This document shows, piece by piece, positions 19,166-31,811 of a stretch of DNA of 64,000 bases. Origin of the DNA: Scalesia atractyloides (Eukaryota > Streptophyta > Magnoliopsida > Asterales > Asteraceae). The translations under genes were made by a program, and so were the position numbers. The notes beneath the pieces were generated by a model, which ran no database searches, was not told where the DNA came from, and saw only the letters and a list, made by a program, of their open reading frames with translations. Each line of letters opens with the position of its first letter. Position 1 is the stretch's first letter. The DNA lies in assembly GCA_947069175.1 (NCBI GenBank), contig CAMTDV010000028.1, positions 64,687,660-64,751,659 of the forward strand, written 5' to 3'.

Positions 19166-20635
19166 GTCTAATATTACCGAGAGTGGAGTTAAATAACAGC
19201 GACACCATGGATGTTGGATTACTCTCTTCCATATGATAGTACTCTGAAAATAATGAACGTAGGCGAAAACCATGCGTGAAACGGAGTTATAACGAAGCGG
19301 GAATCGCGAAAACAAGTTTGGTGTTTGTTGCTGATTTGAAAGACGTGAAAATATTGTTTTAAAGTGCCCACATCGACCCAATCACCATTTTGTGTTCTAT
19401 TTCACACCTATAAATACCCTTGCTTGGTTCTTTATAGCTTGCAACTCCTAGTTTGAGTATAAACAAGTGGAATAACCAAATTTGGTGGCTCCACAAGCAC
19501 AATACCCCTTTGGGTGTGGTGTGTAGTAGTTTTTATTTCCGCTTTCGACGAGGATATGCTACTCTTCAAGCTCTTCTCATTTTGTAAAGTTCTTCTTCGA
19601 GGTAATCTTCCTTTTTTTGTTTTTTTGTTTTTTTAAAATTCATTTATTTATTGCTTTCTTATTTTAATTAGTTTAGTTTAGTTTAGGTTCTTAGTTAAGG
19701 AGCATTAGGCTCGTTAAGGTAGCCTAGTTTAGGCTCGCCTTTAGGCTTTTCATAGCCTTGTAGAGGCTTGTTAGGCTCAACGAGGCTAACATATCATGTT
19801 CGTTCATTTAGCTATGCCTAGCATAACGTTTACTTTTTTTTGTTGCATTCGTTTGTCTAGCTTAAATCACGCTTATCAATTGGATTTTCTCCTTATTCTC
19901 GTGCGGTTTTTCACTAAGGATTAAAAACGCAAACACTGTGAGTGAATCCTTACAAATTCCCTTTTTTATTCACGTTTTGGGGTGTATCATGTGTCGTAAT
20001 TTACTTTATTTATACAAATACATGTGCTACCACCATTATGTGATCTGATGTGTATATTTATTTGTTGTGGTTATGTGTGGTTACATTTTATCATTTCAGT
20101 GCAATCATTCATTTAAGGCCCATAGTTCCTCGTGGGATACGAGTTGAGCATCAGGTGCCTCATTAGATCGGCTCCGTTTATTGAGCCTTGATCTCAAGTT
20201 CATCATTCATCATGTTCATATGTTCATTTGTTGATATTATGTGGTTTGTGATTTAATTATATATACATATGCTCATATATGGTCCATGCACATTTTTATT
20301 GAAATAACCAATTTAACAAACTGTTTAAATGTTTAACTTAGATTCACTCGCCAACCTTTGTTGACCCAAAACCATTTTTACACATGATACAGGTGAACAG
20401 GTACGAAGAGAAGATTGGACATAGGATGGACCTTTGTTTACAAGAAACGAATTAGTGCAATATACTTGTTATAAACATCGTCTTGTGTTTGTAATTGTTT
20501 ATGTGAATTATTTGTATTGTAAGACACTTGATATGAATTAGTGAATATCTAAAACAAGTAATAGCAAGTCATAAGCTCTCGAGTTAACGCAATCATGCCC
20601 CGATCACCTATTCCGTTGTGGGTCGAGGTGTGACA
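19166..20635 (+). repeat. 5' LTR of element C (5'-truncated)
   Basis: Matches 25,095-26,717 from 'cgacaccatggatgttggatt' onward and ends GGTGTGACA at 20635. The U3 start is missing. It has TATAAATA at 19409-19416, the TGTATCATGTGT/ACACATGATACA pair, one GGCTC/GAGCC-type hairpin and the terminal hairpin. I see no tRNA-like modules in this part. Confidence 0.8.
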
Positions 20636-20638
20636 GAT

Positions 20639-20707
20639 TGGTATCAGAGCCATTGACTTTAGGGATATAGGATAGGTTATTAGACCCTTAGAACCTATAC
20701 TTTAGTC
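20639..20707 (+). other. PBS and downstream stem-loop of element C
   Basis: TGGTATCAGAGC at 20639-20650, followed by GACTTTAGGGATATAGG...CCTATACTTTAGTC (20655-20707), a weakened form of the stem-loop in A, D, E and F with two mismatched positions. Confidence 0.75.
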
Positions 20708-21599
20708 AACTAGGACCTATGTGCTTATGTGATTTCATGTTTTGTTTGACTTATGATTTGCTATTGCTCAGACATTTAAATTCCTTTCATTTCACACAGA
20801 AACGCATGCAAGCACTCTCTTTGTTACTTGATTATGTGATACGTGCAATGTGTTATAATTATGTCATGAAGTCTACATATATGTTACATATATACATATC
20901 ACTCCACCTGAAATGTACCATACGAAACTTATGAAACCCTTATTTATAAGTTCTCGATTTCCTTTAAATTTTCGAAACATTTCTCTTCATTTTCCAAATA
21001 CTTATTTTTATGTTATTCAAACTTTTGTGATGTTTTTCATTTTCAAATTTATCAAGGTCGAGTTCATATGACGGGCATGTAGTAACTGGAAGGGTTCAAG
21101 TACCGGTAGTCGGGATGTCCTGTCTAGGATTGGCATTCGTATAAATCCGAATTAACGGACCAGTTTGTCTACCTGGGGACTACTGATGAGAGTACGAAGG
21201 ACCTATTTGGCCAAAGAATACCACACCAAACGTCATGTGAACCAACCCCACTTTGAGGTGTCACCATGTCCACACCTGGATGCACTCCTACTTTCATACG
21301 TGACATTCACATTTCTCGATTTTCTCCGGGTTTTAGTGTACGTTACCAGGCTAACACATTCGAACCATACGAAATCCCGGTAATCATGGGGGCCCACATG
21401 ATTACAAAGGTGAAGTATGGCGGCATGCAAGGCCCAATTACGAGCAAAGCCCAAGAACACTTTAAAAGTGTTGTGTTATCATAAGTTATTGTTTTCAAAT
21501 ACACCCCAAAGTTTTCATTTTATCATATGTTTATATTTTTTTTCGCATCCCTGCTAGCAAATCCATCAACAGAATCTCACAATCTCGTTTGCATGAATT

Positions 21600-22935
21600 C
21601 CTGTAGATGTCCTTTAGGCACCTTCTTGGAGGAAAAAGAACCGAAACTCCAGTAGACGCATGGCTGCCCAAATTGCCAAGCAAATGGCCGCCGTGATTCC
21701 TAACATTGTGATCCAAGTTCAACAAGCCCTCACTAATAACCAAGTCAATCAAGTCGAACCAAACGCTGTAAACGCTCTCCGCAACTACATCCAAGTGCTC
21801 CTATAAGCACTTCAAGTCTTGTGGCCCCCCAAAATATGAGGGAACAGAAGGGGTCACTACATTCCTGTGATGGTTCGAGGAAATGGAAAGCACCTTCCTA
21901 AATTGTGACTGCCCTAACGATCGCAAGGTTCGTTATGCTACCGGTCATCTCATTGGGGCATCTTTAACCTGGTGGAACGTGAAAAGGGTCGAAGAGGGGC
22001 TGAAGCTGCTGTGGCCCTAACTTAGGAAAAACTCAAGGAGCTAATGACTAAACGGTTCTGTCCTAGGAGTGAGATCAAGAAGTTGGAGGACGAATTCTAC
22101 CGCTTAAAGCAAAATGATGGAGACCATATGGCCTATAACAAGCGTTTCCTCGAGCTGATCAGATGGTCCCAAATATGTTCACTCCTCCTTACCATCTCAT
22201 TGAACATTACATTAGTGGTCTTCCTTCTGGTATCAAAGATTCCGTGATGAGCACTGTACCCGCAACATTGGAAGCTGCAATAGAATTAGCCACCGAACTC
22301 ACCGAAAACCATATCCGAAATGGAGACTTTAAAAAGAATGGCACAACTGACAAGGTTTCAGTGGAAGAGCCAAAGACAACCAAGATCGAAACATTCTCCT
22401 GTTCCAATACCAAACGAAAGCGTGGTGATAATACTACGCTATTGCCTCGACTAACCCAACTTCACAAGCCGTACCACTCCAAGCCATCCCAATCACCCAA
22501 ATGGCACCCAACCCAGCTTACCCAAACAAGAACCCTACACTGGTCCCCACCCTCAATGCAACACCTGTCACTATCACCACCAACTCACCGTACCATGTCG
22601 TCTATGTGCCAATTGTGGGCATTATAGCCATTTGAGTAACATGTATCGCACTCCTCAAAACCAAGTTTCACCTCTTGCCCAAAAATGATCCAGCCCTACC
22701 AACCACCGCATTACCCCATGGTGCCATATGTTCTAGCTTGCTTTAATTGTGGTGATCCTACTCATTTCAGAAAACGTGCCCTAGGTTGGTTAACATCATC
22801 AACGCTCAAGCCCAAAGGCAAATCCAGTTAACCAAAGCGAACCAAGCAAACCCAGCACCCCCACCAGCAAGAGGGAGAGCCTACAACGCCAATGCAAACC
22901 CAGTTGAGGTCAACGGACGGTGCGAACGAACAACC
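21600..22935 (+). pseudogene. gag remnant of element C
   Basis: Fragments in several frames match the Gag of A, D and E: MAAQIAKQMAAVIPNIVIQV from 21660, MTKRFCPRSEIKKLEDEFYR at 22044, the YNKRFLE and LIEHYISGLP segments, and two zinc knuckles (CRLCANCGHYSHL near 22600, then CFNCGDPTHF near 22740, whose last Cys is lost). There are multiple frameshifts and stops. No protease or later domain follows: the sequence becomes non-coding after the Arg-Gly-rich NANPVE segment, as in element E. Confidence 0.85.
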
Positions 22936-23915
22936 TAAATAGTCTTTCTCCCATCATGAAGACTCAAGACTCTGCTCTAGTTGTTTATTTTATTTTTATT
23001 CCCAATCCAAGCTTTAATAAATTCCACTTCTTGTCCTGACTATTCAAATTACCATTGTTTTCAATTTGGGTAATAATGTTTCAAGATTTCATTATTTCAT
23101 ATTAATGCCATTAATGCAATTTATATCACGCTATGCCAATTTGTTTCATTACATGTCTCTACACATAGATTAAATTTCATGTTATTCGTGTCATCATACA
23201 TCACGACGAACCCCGTCTCATCATTTAGGGAAGTTGGGTCGTGTCTCACTTTTTCATAGACTGACCACTTCCTCATAACACATGATAGAGGTACCGCCGT
23301 CATTTAGTCTTGCTCTCTTCGGATTCGAGATTCAAGCATGGGTTGTTGTGTTTGTTTATGTTTAGTAGATTTTAGGATGAGTCACATAGAACTAATCGTG
23401 ACTTAATAACAAGGCCAATGAAAATTTGACAAGGACATGGTGGATACGCCGCAGGTACTTCCTATATATAAGTGTTCTTGTCTGGTGATCAAAAGCATTG
23501 TTAGACGTTATGGGAAGTTTTTTGTAAGTAGTGTCAATCTCAATTTGGATAACGATGTGGTTGATGATTTCAGTTTTGTGATGTAACTTTATCATTATGA
23601 CGCTTTGATTTTCTCAAAACCCCTTATCATGAGACAATATCCAGTTAGCCATCTCCGTGTTACAACACTTTTCATTTTTACACCTCAGGCATCAAAAAGC
23701 GATTCATGTAGCAGGGTATTCAACCCTTACTAGAACGTTACCGCCTCAATCAAAATCCAAACTTCACACTCACCTGGTTATGTATATCCTTAGCATCATT
23801 GAGATTTTTATTACCTAGCATACTCGAGATCCAATCTATAAGAAACCCTATTAACTAACCCTCAAGAACGGTTCCCTCCTAATTTTGGAACGAAATTCCT
23901 AAAAGTAGGGGAGAC
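22936..23915 (+). other. Non-coding 3' region and polypurine tract of element C
   Basis: Replaces pol. It contains one copy of the block that is tandemly amplified in element E ('acgccgcaggtacttcctatatataag', about 23,445-23,475) and 'gcgattcatgtagcagggta' near 23,700, then AAAAGTAGGGGAGAC directly before TGTAACA at 23916. Confidence 0.7.
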
Positions 23916-24451
23916 TGTAACATCCGCCAAAAACGGGTATCCAGAAGTCTGACCCACTTTGAAATCCGGATCCTAACCTTTAAACTTCGGAAATTTTTGC
24001 GAAATAAATAACCGTTGAAAGATTTATCTTTAATTTAAATTCATTTATCGACTTATTTATTTATTAATTTAATTTAATTAATATCACAAGTAAAATCATT
24101 AATAAAATTTAGTTAGTTTTGTTAGGTTTTAAAGTGAGTTTTAAGGTAATATGAGTTAGTAGCCAAGTTAGTTCGGATAGTAGAGTTAAGGGGTCTGATT
24201 TGTAACATTTCAAAACTTTAAATTCAAAAAAGAAATATAAAACAGTGGACCAGGGATTCGAACCCGGGTCTCACTAACAAACAAAACACTTGAGCCACTC
24301 CACAACATCAAACCTTTGTTAAAATTTCCATTTCCAAAATCCTTAAACACTGCAATCCCTTTTGAATTACCTTTACCCCCCCCCCCCAAATGTTAAAGAG
24401 CTAAATGGTTACCTCCTAATTTCAGACGAAATTTCCAAAAGAAAGGGAGAC
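23916..24451 (+). repeat. First 3' LTR head of element C (truncated)
   Basis: Starts TGTAACATCCG after a polypurine tract and runs into a C-tract near 24380. A second polypurine tract (GAAAGGGAGAC) and a second TGTAACA follow at 24452, so two LTR beginnings are stacked. Confidence 0.65.
24246..24305 (-). other. Antisense tRNA-like module in the LTR head of element C
   Basis: On the - strand GTGGAGTGG (decayed A-box) and CCCGGGTTCGAATCCC (perfect B-box, GGTTCGAATCC). Same position and orientation as module D of the other LTRs. Confidence 0.6.
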
Positions 24452-26717
24452 TGTAACATTCGTCAAAAAAATGAATGAATCCTAAAACCCGACCTGTTTT
24501 TGTAACTCGATCGTTTTCATATTCCACGTAATTTTGTTTAATGTTTAAGCAATAAAATAGTTTGGATTCTATGTTTTGATCATACATGTTATCATATCTG
24601 GTGATTTATAGTCTTATACATGTTTTAGACAACCTTGTAAATTCATTTCCATGTATTTTGAAGCAACCCTCTATATCTCAAGGTCTAAAACTAAGGTTTT
24701 CCTTAAGTTAATCAAAAACTTTGGAGACCTCGTGAACATACCTAACACATCACATCCTAACCTTCTTATCATTCAAACTTCATTATATACATGCCTTAAG
24801 ATAGGACACTGTGTTTTGGAGAGTTTAGATGTAAATGATCGCAAGCAAAAAGCTCTACATGTGTATTCTTAGTTTTGTCATAAGATGACTTTTGGGTGAC
24901 TTTCTTGCTAACTTTTCTCCATCCTTGAGCTATCATTCTGGTCCATTCAAAGCTCCAAGATATACTTGGTATACTAAGGATCAAGTAGGTTCAAATGGTG
25001 CATAAAACTGAGCTCCAGCGTAACGGGAATCACAAACACAAGTTTTAGAACATAACCCTCGACCCGCATCAAGACCCAAGGTTTAAGACCAATTCTCGAC
25101 ACCATGGATGTTGGATTACTCTCTTCCATATGATAGTACTCTGAAAATAATGAACGTAGGCGAAAACCGTGCGTGAAACGGAGTTATAACAAAGCGGGAA
25201 TCGCGAAAACAAGTTTGGTGTTTGTTGCTGATTTGAAAGACGCGAAAATCTTGTTTTAAAGTTATCCCACATCGCCCCAATCACCATTTTGTGCTCTATT
25301 TCACACCTATAGATACCCTTCTTGGTTCTTTATAGCTTGCAACTCCTAGTTTTAGTATAAACAAGTGGAATAACCAAATTTGGTGGCTCCACAAGCACAA
25401 TACCCCTTTGGGTGTGGTGTGTAGTAGTTTTTATTTCCGCTTTCGACGAGGATATGCTAATCTCAAGCTCTTCTCATTTTGTAAAGTTCTTCTTCGAGGT
25501 AATCTTCCTTTTTTTTTTTTGTTTTTTAATTTATTTATTGCTTTCTTAGTTTAATTAGTTTAGTTTAGGTTCTTAGTTAAGGAGCATTAGGCTCGTTAAG
25601 GTAGCCTAGTTTAGGCTCGCCTTTAGGCTTTTCATAGCCTTGTAGAGGCTCGTTAGGCTCAACGAGTCTAACATATCATGTTCGTTCATTTAGCTATGCC
25701 TAGCATAACGTTTACTTTTTTTTGTTGATTCGTTTGTCTAGCTTAAATCACGCTTATCAATTGGATTTTATCCTTATTCTCGTGTGGTTTTTCACTAAGG
25801 ATTAAAAACAGCAAACACTGTGAGTGAATCCTTACAAATTCCTTTTTTTTATTCAGTTTTGGGGTTATCATGTGTTGTAATTTACTTTATTTATACAAAT
25901 ACATGTACTACCACCATTATGTGATCTGATGTGTATATTTATTTGTTGTGGTTATGTGTGGTTACATTTTATCATTTCAATGTAATCATTCATTTAAGGC
26001 CCATCAGTTCCTCGTGGGATACGAGTCAAGCATCAGGTGCCTCATTAGATCGGCTCCGTTTGATTGAGCCTTGATCTCAAGTTCATCATTCATCATGTTC
26101 ATATGTTCATTGTTGATATTATGTGATCTAATGTGTATATTTGTTTGTTGTGGTTATGTGTGGTTACATTTTATCATTTCAGTGCAATCATTCATTTAAG
26201 GCCCATCAATTCCTCGTGGGATACGATTGAGCATCAGGTGCCTCATTAGATCGGCTCCGTTTGATTGAGCCTTGATCTCAATTCATCATTCATCATGTTC
26301 ATATGTTCATTGTTGATATTATGTGGTTTGTGATTTAATTATATATACATATGCTCATATATGGTCCATGCACATTTTTATTGAAATAACCAATTTAACA
26401 AACTGTTTAAATGTTTAACTTAGATTCACTCGCCAACCTTTGTTGACCCAAAACCATTTTTACACATGATACAGGTGAACAGGTACGAAGAGAAGATTGG
26501 ACATAGGATGGGCCTTTGTTTACAAGAAACGAATTAGTGCAATATACTTGTTATAAACATCGTCTTGTGTTTGTAATTGTTTATGTGAATTATTTGTATT
26601 GTGTGACACTTGATATGAATTAGTGAATATTTAACACAAGTAATAGCAAGTCATAAGCTCTCGAGTTAACGCAATCATGCCCCGATCACCTATTCCGCTG
26701 CGGGTCGGGGTGTGACA
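24452..26717 (+). repeat. Second 3' LTR of element C
   Basis: TGTAACATTCG...GGTGTGACA. The part from about 25,095 matches the 5' LTR. It contains a 202-bp tandem duplication (25919-26120 and 26121-26322) that doubles the GGCTC/GAGCC hairpin block and is absent from the 5' LTR copy. Confidence 0.75.
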
Positions 26718-27671
26718 GTTCTGTCAATAAGTTGCGCAACCAACTCGTTTCAGCAACGGCATTAGTTACCCCACGGTATTCGGCCTCAGCACTTGAACGA
26801 GAAATGGTAGCTTGCCGTTTTGATGACCATGACATAATATTATCACCAAGAAAAACACAATAGCCTGACGTAGAACGCCAGGAATCCGGACATCCCCCCC
26901 AGTCAGCATCTGAATATGCAATTAGAGCATTAGACTTGGAGGGAGAATAAGAATACCTTGATCACTCGTGCCTTTTAAATAACGTAGAATACGCTTCAAA
27001 AATTGAAAATGGTGTTCACGAGGATCATGCATAAACAAACAAACTTGTTGGACTGCATAGGCAATGTCAGGACGTGTAAACGTAAGATATTGCAGTGCAC
27101 CAGCAAGGCTAGGTATAATGAACCATCTGAAAGCGGGGGACCAGATGAAGCACTTAATTTAGAAGTTGTGTCCACAGGTGTGGCACATGGCTTACAGTTT
27201 GTCATGTTAGCCCGAGCAATAATGTCATGTGTAATGCTCTTGCGATAAAAATAGACCACCTTGTTTAGGAGTGACCGTGATACCAGAAATTGATGCAAAG
27301 AGCCCAAGTCTGTCATAGCAAATTCATTGGATAGTGAGCCAATAATTTGACGAAGTAATGTATCAGTGGAAGCGTGTGAGTATAATATCGTCTACATATA
27401 AGAGAAGATACGCCATTTGATTACCGTGTTTGTAGACAAATAAGGACGTGTCACTAACCGTGCAAGTAATAAATTTTGCAAACCGTTGGTACCATGCCCA
27501 AGGGGCCTGCTTGAGGCCATAGAGAGACTTTTGTAGCTTACACACATGATGTGGTTTAGAAGGGTCCTTAATACCTGGTGGTTGATGCATATAAACAGTT
27601 TCGTTCAAATCACCATGCAAAAACGCATTTTTAACATCTAACTGTTTATTTGCCATCCCGCGAAACCGCAA
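26718..27671 (-). pseudogene. Copia element B: RT C-terminus and RNase H (frameshifted)
   Basis: On the - strand: NKQLDVKNAFLHGDLNETVY, KSLYGLKQAPWAWYQRF, then LLLYVDDIILT (RT catalytic YVDD), LGSLHQFLVSR, the CKPCATPVDT region, and RNase H ending AVAETSWLRNLL. Frames change near 27650, 27340 and 27060, so it is inactive. The C-terminal RNase H part is displaced to 18627-18900 by element C. Confidence 0.85.
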
Positions 27672-28956
27672 GACTAAGGACAGTGCGTATAGTGGATGGT
27701 TTTACGACGGGGCTAAAAGTGTCATCACAGTCAATACCAACCTGCTGGGATTTCCCATTCACAACTAAGCGGGCCTTATAACGTTCTAACGTGCCATCAA
27801 CATGGAACTTATTGCGAAACAGCCACATACAACGGATGACATGTGCATCCGGAGGTCTAATCACTAATTCCCATGTATTATTATCCTGTAAAGCTTTGTA
27901 TTCAGTTTTCATAGCATCAAGCCAATTAGGATCCGATTGGGCATCAATATGGGATTTAGGTACCAGTGAGATAGGTTGGTTTGTGGAAGTATGTAATGTG
28001 TAGGGTGTGTTGGTTTTGATGGTTCCATCACGAGTGCGTGTGACCATCGGGTGTCTGGGTGGGGGAGAGGGCGGAGGAGGTGTAGGGGCTGCGGGAGACG
28101 TGGGAGACGGTGAACCCGAGTTAGCGGGCTGAGTAGAAGGGCTGGTGTAGACATGTTTTGGTGGGGGAAGGTTTTTGTTTCGTCGCTGGTAGGTAATAGG
28201 TGAGGGAGGCGGCTGATGCAATGTAGGAGAGGGCGAGGTTGGCGGAGAAGAGTTGGGTTCAGGCTGGTTAGGAGATGGTGGATCCGTAGGGGTGTGTTGG
28301 GCATGCGGAAAAGATGTAGGTGGTGAAAGAAGTGGTGAGATGTCACTTTCTAGAAAGGTATGGTCTACAGGTGAGGAGAGTTTAGAAAACGGGAAGACGG
28401 TCTCCGCAAAAGTGACGTGCTGTGAGAGGATTACCTTTCCGATAGAAAGGTTGAGACACCGATAACCCCGAAAATGAGCGGGGTATCCAAGGAAAACGCA
28501 AAGGGAGGACCGATGGGTTAATTTACGGGGTCGGGTTGAGGACGTGTTCGGATAACATGCGCATCCGAAGACCCGGAGGTGGTCGTAATCAGGTTGACGA
28601 CCATAGAGAGAAGCCATTGGGGTTATAAACCGTAGTTTGGCGGACGGTAGGATGTTATGAAGATAGGAAGCTGTATGAAGCGCTTCGACCCAGAAATTGG
28701 ATGGAAGCGAAGCATGAGTTAAGAGACAGAACATGATTTCGTTTAGACGACGAATCATGCGTTCGGTCTTCCCATTTTGTTGGGAAGTGTGTGGGCATGA
28801 AAACTTAAAGTGAAGACCATTTGCCGTAGCAAAATTTCGAAAATTTGTGTTGTCAAATTCCACCCCTAAGTCGCATTGGAACGACTTAATATCAATGTGA
28901 AATTGGGTTTTAACATATTTATGGAATTGGGCAAATTTGAAAAAAGTTCAGATTTG
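27646..28956 (-). pseudogene. Copia element B: integrase C-terminal half and RT N-terminus
   Basis: 405 open codons: FDNTNFRNFATANGLHF, then SQQNGKTERMIRRLNEIM (integrase catalytic Glu region), FWVEALHTASYLHNILP, YDHLRVFGCACYP (integrase C-terminus), a Pro/Ser/Thr-rich linker (about 170-290), and the RT entry WLDAMKTEYKALQDNNTWEL. The N-terminal extension above 28863 (FAQFHKYVKTQF...FQCDLG) is in frame up to a frameshift at a T-run near 28945. It is then cut by the LTR of element D at 28957. The zinc-finger part and first catalytic Asp of integrase are missing. Confidence 0.9.
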
Positions 28957-29115
28957 TATCCGCAATTTAGGCTATTTCCTTTTGACTAAAACGCGATAAC
29001 TGACTTCGACATCAGTTATAACCGATGTCTAACCATCAATTTCAGTCATAAACGTCGGAGACCTTTGACCGCGAATCATGACCCAAAATCGAACCCAATT
29101 CAGCCTATTCTTCCT

Positions 29116-29123
29116 TATAAATA
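29116..29123 (+). promoter_or_regulatory. TATA box in the 5' LTR of element D
   Basis: TATAAATA about 470 bp before the first tRNA-like module, so those modules would lie in the RNA leader. The same box is at 56457-56464 in the 3' LTR. Confidence 0.6.
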
Positions 29124-29587
29124 CCCACTCAAACTTCCTGTAACCCTTTCGCTCAGAACCGCACTCTCTTTCGAAGCTTTATTCCTTCCAAAGCTCGTCG
29201 CCGGAGATTTTCATTTTCGCCGGAATATCACCAGAATCGCTGATCAGAAAACCGCATTCGCTCTTCAGACGGTATAATTGTCTAAACCTTCTTGCTACCT
29301 CTTGATTTATAATCTAATTGCTCAACACAATAACCGAAACTGATAAAACAGTTTATTCAGCCGGAAATCGCAAATCAGAGCCGACGAACACTGCCGGAAA
29401 TCTGAAGAAAACTCTCCGTCTTGGTATATCATATTCTTTAATCTTTGTTTTCCTATTCCATTTCAATCGATTATAAGGCCGTTGGTCGAATAAGCAAGAA
29501 CAGTCGGGTGCACTGTTCTGTGTTCTTCTTAATGAAGAAGACGAACTTAAATTGTATATTAATGTAATTAAAATCGGGTATTTAACC

Positions 29588-30001
29588 GGGTTAGACACAC
29601 AGTCCAGCGGTGGACTGTGTGCAAATACAAAACACACGTCCCGGGTTCGAATCGCACATGTTACCGACTTTCAGAAATAAAAACAACATTTATAAAACCT
29701 AACCAGATCAAGTCACAGTATATACATAAGAGGAATATAATCCAGTAGTTAAACAGATTAGACACACAGCCCAACTGGTTGGGCTGTGCGCACTCGAACC
29801 GAAGGTCCCGAGTTCGACTCCGGGTCTCTGCAACCGGTTCGGCCATATAAATCATTTTTAATAAAAACCAAATAAGGTTAAAGTTAATTAGTATATATAT
29901 ATAATTAAAACAGAGAATATTTCAGGTTAGACACGTAGCTCAGTTGGTAAAGCTGCGTGCACGTATACGAGAGGTCCTGAGTAAGAACCTCACTAGCCGC
30001 A
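29588..30001 (+). other. Array of three sense tRNA-like modules, element D 5' LTR
   Basis: Module 1 (about 29588-29664): CACACAGTCC-AGCGGT-GGACTGTGTG, B-box GGTTCGAATCG. Module 2 (about 29757-29834): CACACAGCCC-AACTGGTT-GGGCTGTGCG, T-arm CCCGAGTTCGACTCCGGG. Module 3 (about 29925-30001): CACGTAGCTC-AGTTGGTA-AAGCTGCGTG, B-box decayed by an insertion (gtaagaacctc). Confidence 0.8.
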
Positions 30002-31003
30002 TAGAATAAACACAGTCTGACCGGTCAGACCCGGTCAACTGCCAGAAAGTCAACCCATTTTTTATTATTTTTATTTATTTATTTAATTGGAAAATTAATT
30101 AAAAATACTTAAAAATAGGATTTTTAAAGTTAGAAAATTTCCTTAAACTCACAAAAATAAATCTAAAAATCCCATTAACAGCACTAATTAAAAATATTAA
30201 TCTCAAATAAAATTTATTTATTTATCGAATCATTTTGTTATTATCTAGGTTAGTTTTTCCCTTGTCGATTGAATCATAAATTCGTGCGCATTTATCGTCA
30301 TCGAAGAACGCACCCATTGTGAGTGAATCTCTACCAATTCCCCGTTTTAATCATGTTTTGGGGTGTATCATGTGTCGTACAATTCTTTTATTTTATTTAA
30401 ACACTTGTGCATACATCATATCTGTGATCAAATGTGTATCAATTGTTGTGTGAATTATATGTAGATTGGATTTATCATTTTCAGTGCACGCATTTCATTA
30501 GGCCCATCAGTTCCCTGTGGGATACGGGTTGAGCATCAGGAGCCTCATTAGATCGGCTCCGTTTGATTGAGCCTTGATCTCACATACATCATCATTCATG
30601 TCATATACTCATCCAAAGTGGTTTGTGATTGTTTATCTATATATGTTTGCTCACATGTGATTATTGCACGAATTTTCTTTATTAAATAAAACAAGAAATT
30701 AGTAAAAATGTTTTATCAAGGTTCACTCGACAACTTTTGTTGACCCAAAATCTCCCCCGTTTTACACATGATACAGGTGATCCAGCTGAGACAGGAAACA
30801 CTTAGGAAGGCCTAGAAGAATAAACAAGTTTTGGAATAATTATGTAGTTTCATTTTCTTGTAATTGTATGAATTTTGTTTTGGATATTTAAGTTTGTAAT
30901 TTGAATTTAATAAATATGAACATCTTAGTAAACATCATGAGCTTTGGTGATAACCCAATTATGCCCCGACTTTTCTTCCGCTGCGGGTCGGGGTGTGACA
31001 GAT

Positions 31004-31072
31004 TGGTATCAGAGCTTGTGACTATAGGGATATAGGATAGGTTATTAGACCCTTAGAGCCTATACTATAGTT
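31004..31072 (+). other. PBS and downstream stem-loop of element D
   Basis: TGGTATCAGAGC at 31004-31015, then GACTATAGGGATATAGG...CCTATACTATAGTT (31020-31072), pairing fully except for one G-U end pair and a GGA bulge. Confidence 0.85.
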
Positions 31073-31811
31073 GATTAAATTTTAAATTGTTTATGTATTA
31101 CATACAAAATTCATGATGTTTATATGCTTTATGTTTATTTCACACTCAATGTTATGCAAGCATGCTCACAAATACATGTTATTATGCAATGCTCATCATG
31201 AATCATATCCTCATAACATATCATATCCATGAGAGCACACACCTCACGATTTCCATGATTTTTGCAATGATTTTTGTATTTTTCAAATCACATCAAAGTG
31301 AGTTCTCATGACGGGCATGTAGTAACTGGAAGGGTACGAGTACCGGTAGTCGGAACGTCCTCTCTAGGCTTGGCATTCGTATAAATCCAAAATAAAGGAC
31401 CAGTTTGCCTACCTGGGGACTAACGATGAGAGTACGAAGGACCTATTAGGCCAAAGCATGCTATACCAAACGTTGTGTGAGCTAACCCCACTTTGAGTTG
31501 TCATTGTGTCTACACCTGGACACCCTCCTACCATACATCTCGCAATCATATTTTACGATTTTCATTCGGGTGATGCGAGTGTTAATCCGCCGACACCAAT
31601 GTGAATCCTACCAAGCCCAATAGTCATGGGGGCCCACATGACTACACAGGAAATGGTATGGGGGACATTGGAGGCCCAAACATGAGCAAACCCAAGACAT
31701 CCTATGGATGTAGTTAAATTGTTGCCAATTATGTTGTTTTTCATTCTTTTTACGACACATGACACCTAGAAAATTCTTAAACTCACAATCTTCCTATGTA
31801 TGTTCCTGTAG

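Larger units (their letters stand above)
19166..26717 (+). mobile_element. Element C: degenerate non-autonomous Ty3 element inside copia B
   Basis: Order: truncated 5' LTR (to 20635), PBS (20639-20650), leader, gag remnant (about 21600-22935), non-coding region (to 23900), polypurine tract, then two successive LTR beginnings (23916 and 24452) and the body of the 3' LTR (to 26717). No protease, RT or integrase coding is present. The gag and the non-coding 3' block match element E, so C is an older member of the same gag-only family. The left boundary is rearranged; the right end abuts copia sequence at 26718. Confidence 0.75.
28957..31000 (+). repeat. 5' LTR of element D, lacking its first about 356 bp
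   Basis: Matches 56298-58343 of the 3' LTR and ends GGGGTGTGACA at 31000. The missing part would contain the U3 start and antisense module D. It has TATAAATA at 29116-29123, three sense tRNA-like modules, GGCTC/GAGCC and terminal hairpins. Confidence 0.9.

Noticed and set aside
27646..27671. Programmed frameshift in copia pol
   Set aside because: Several other shifts and losses occur in the same element, so decay is the simpler explanation.
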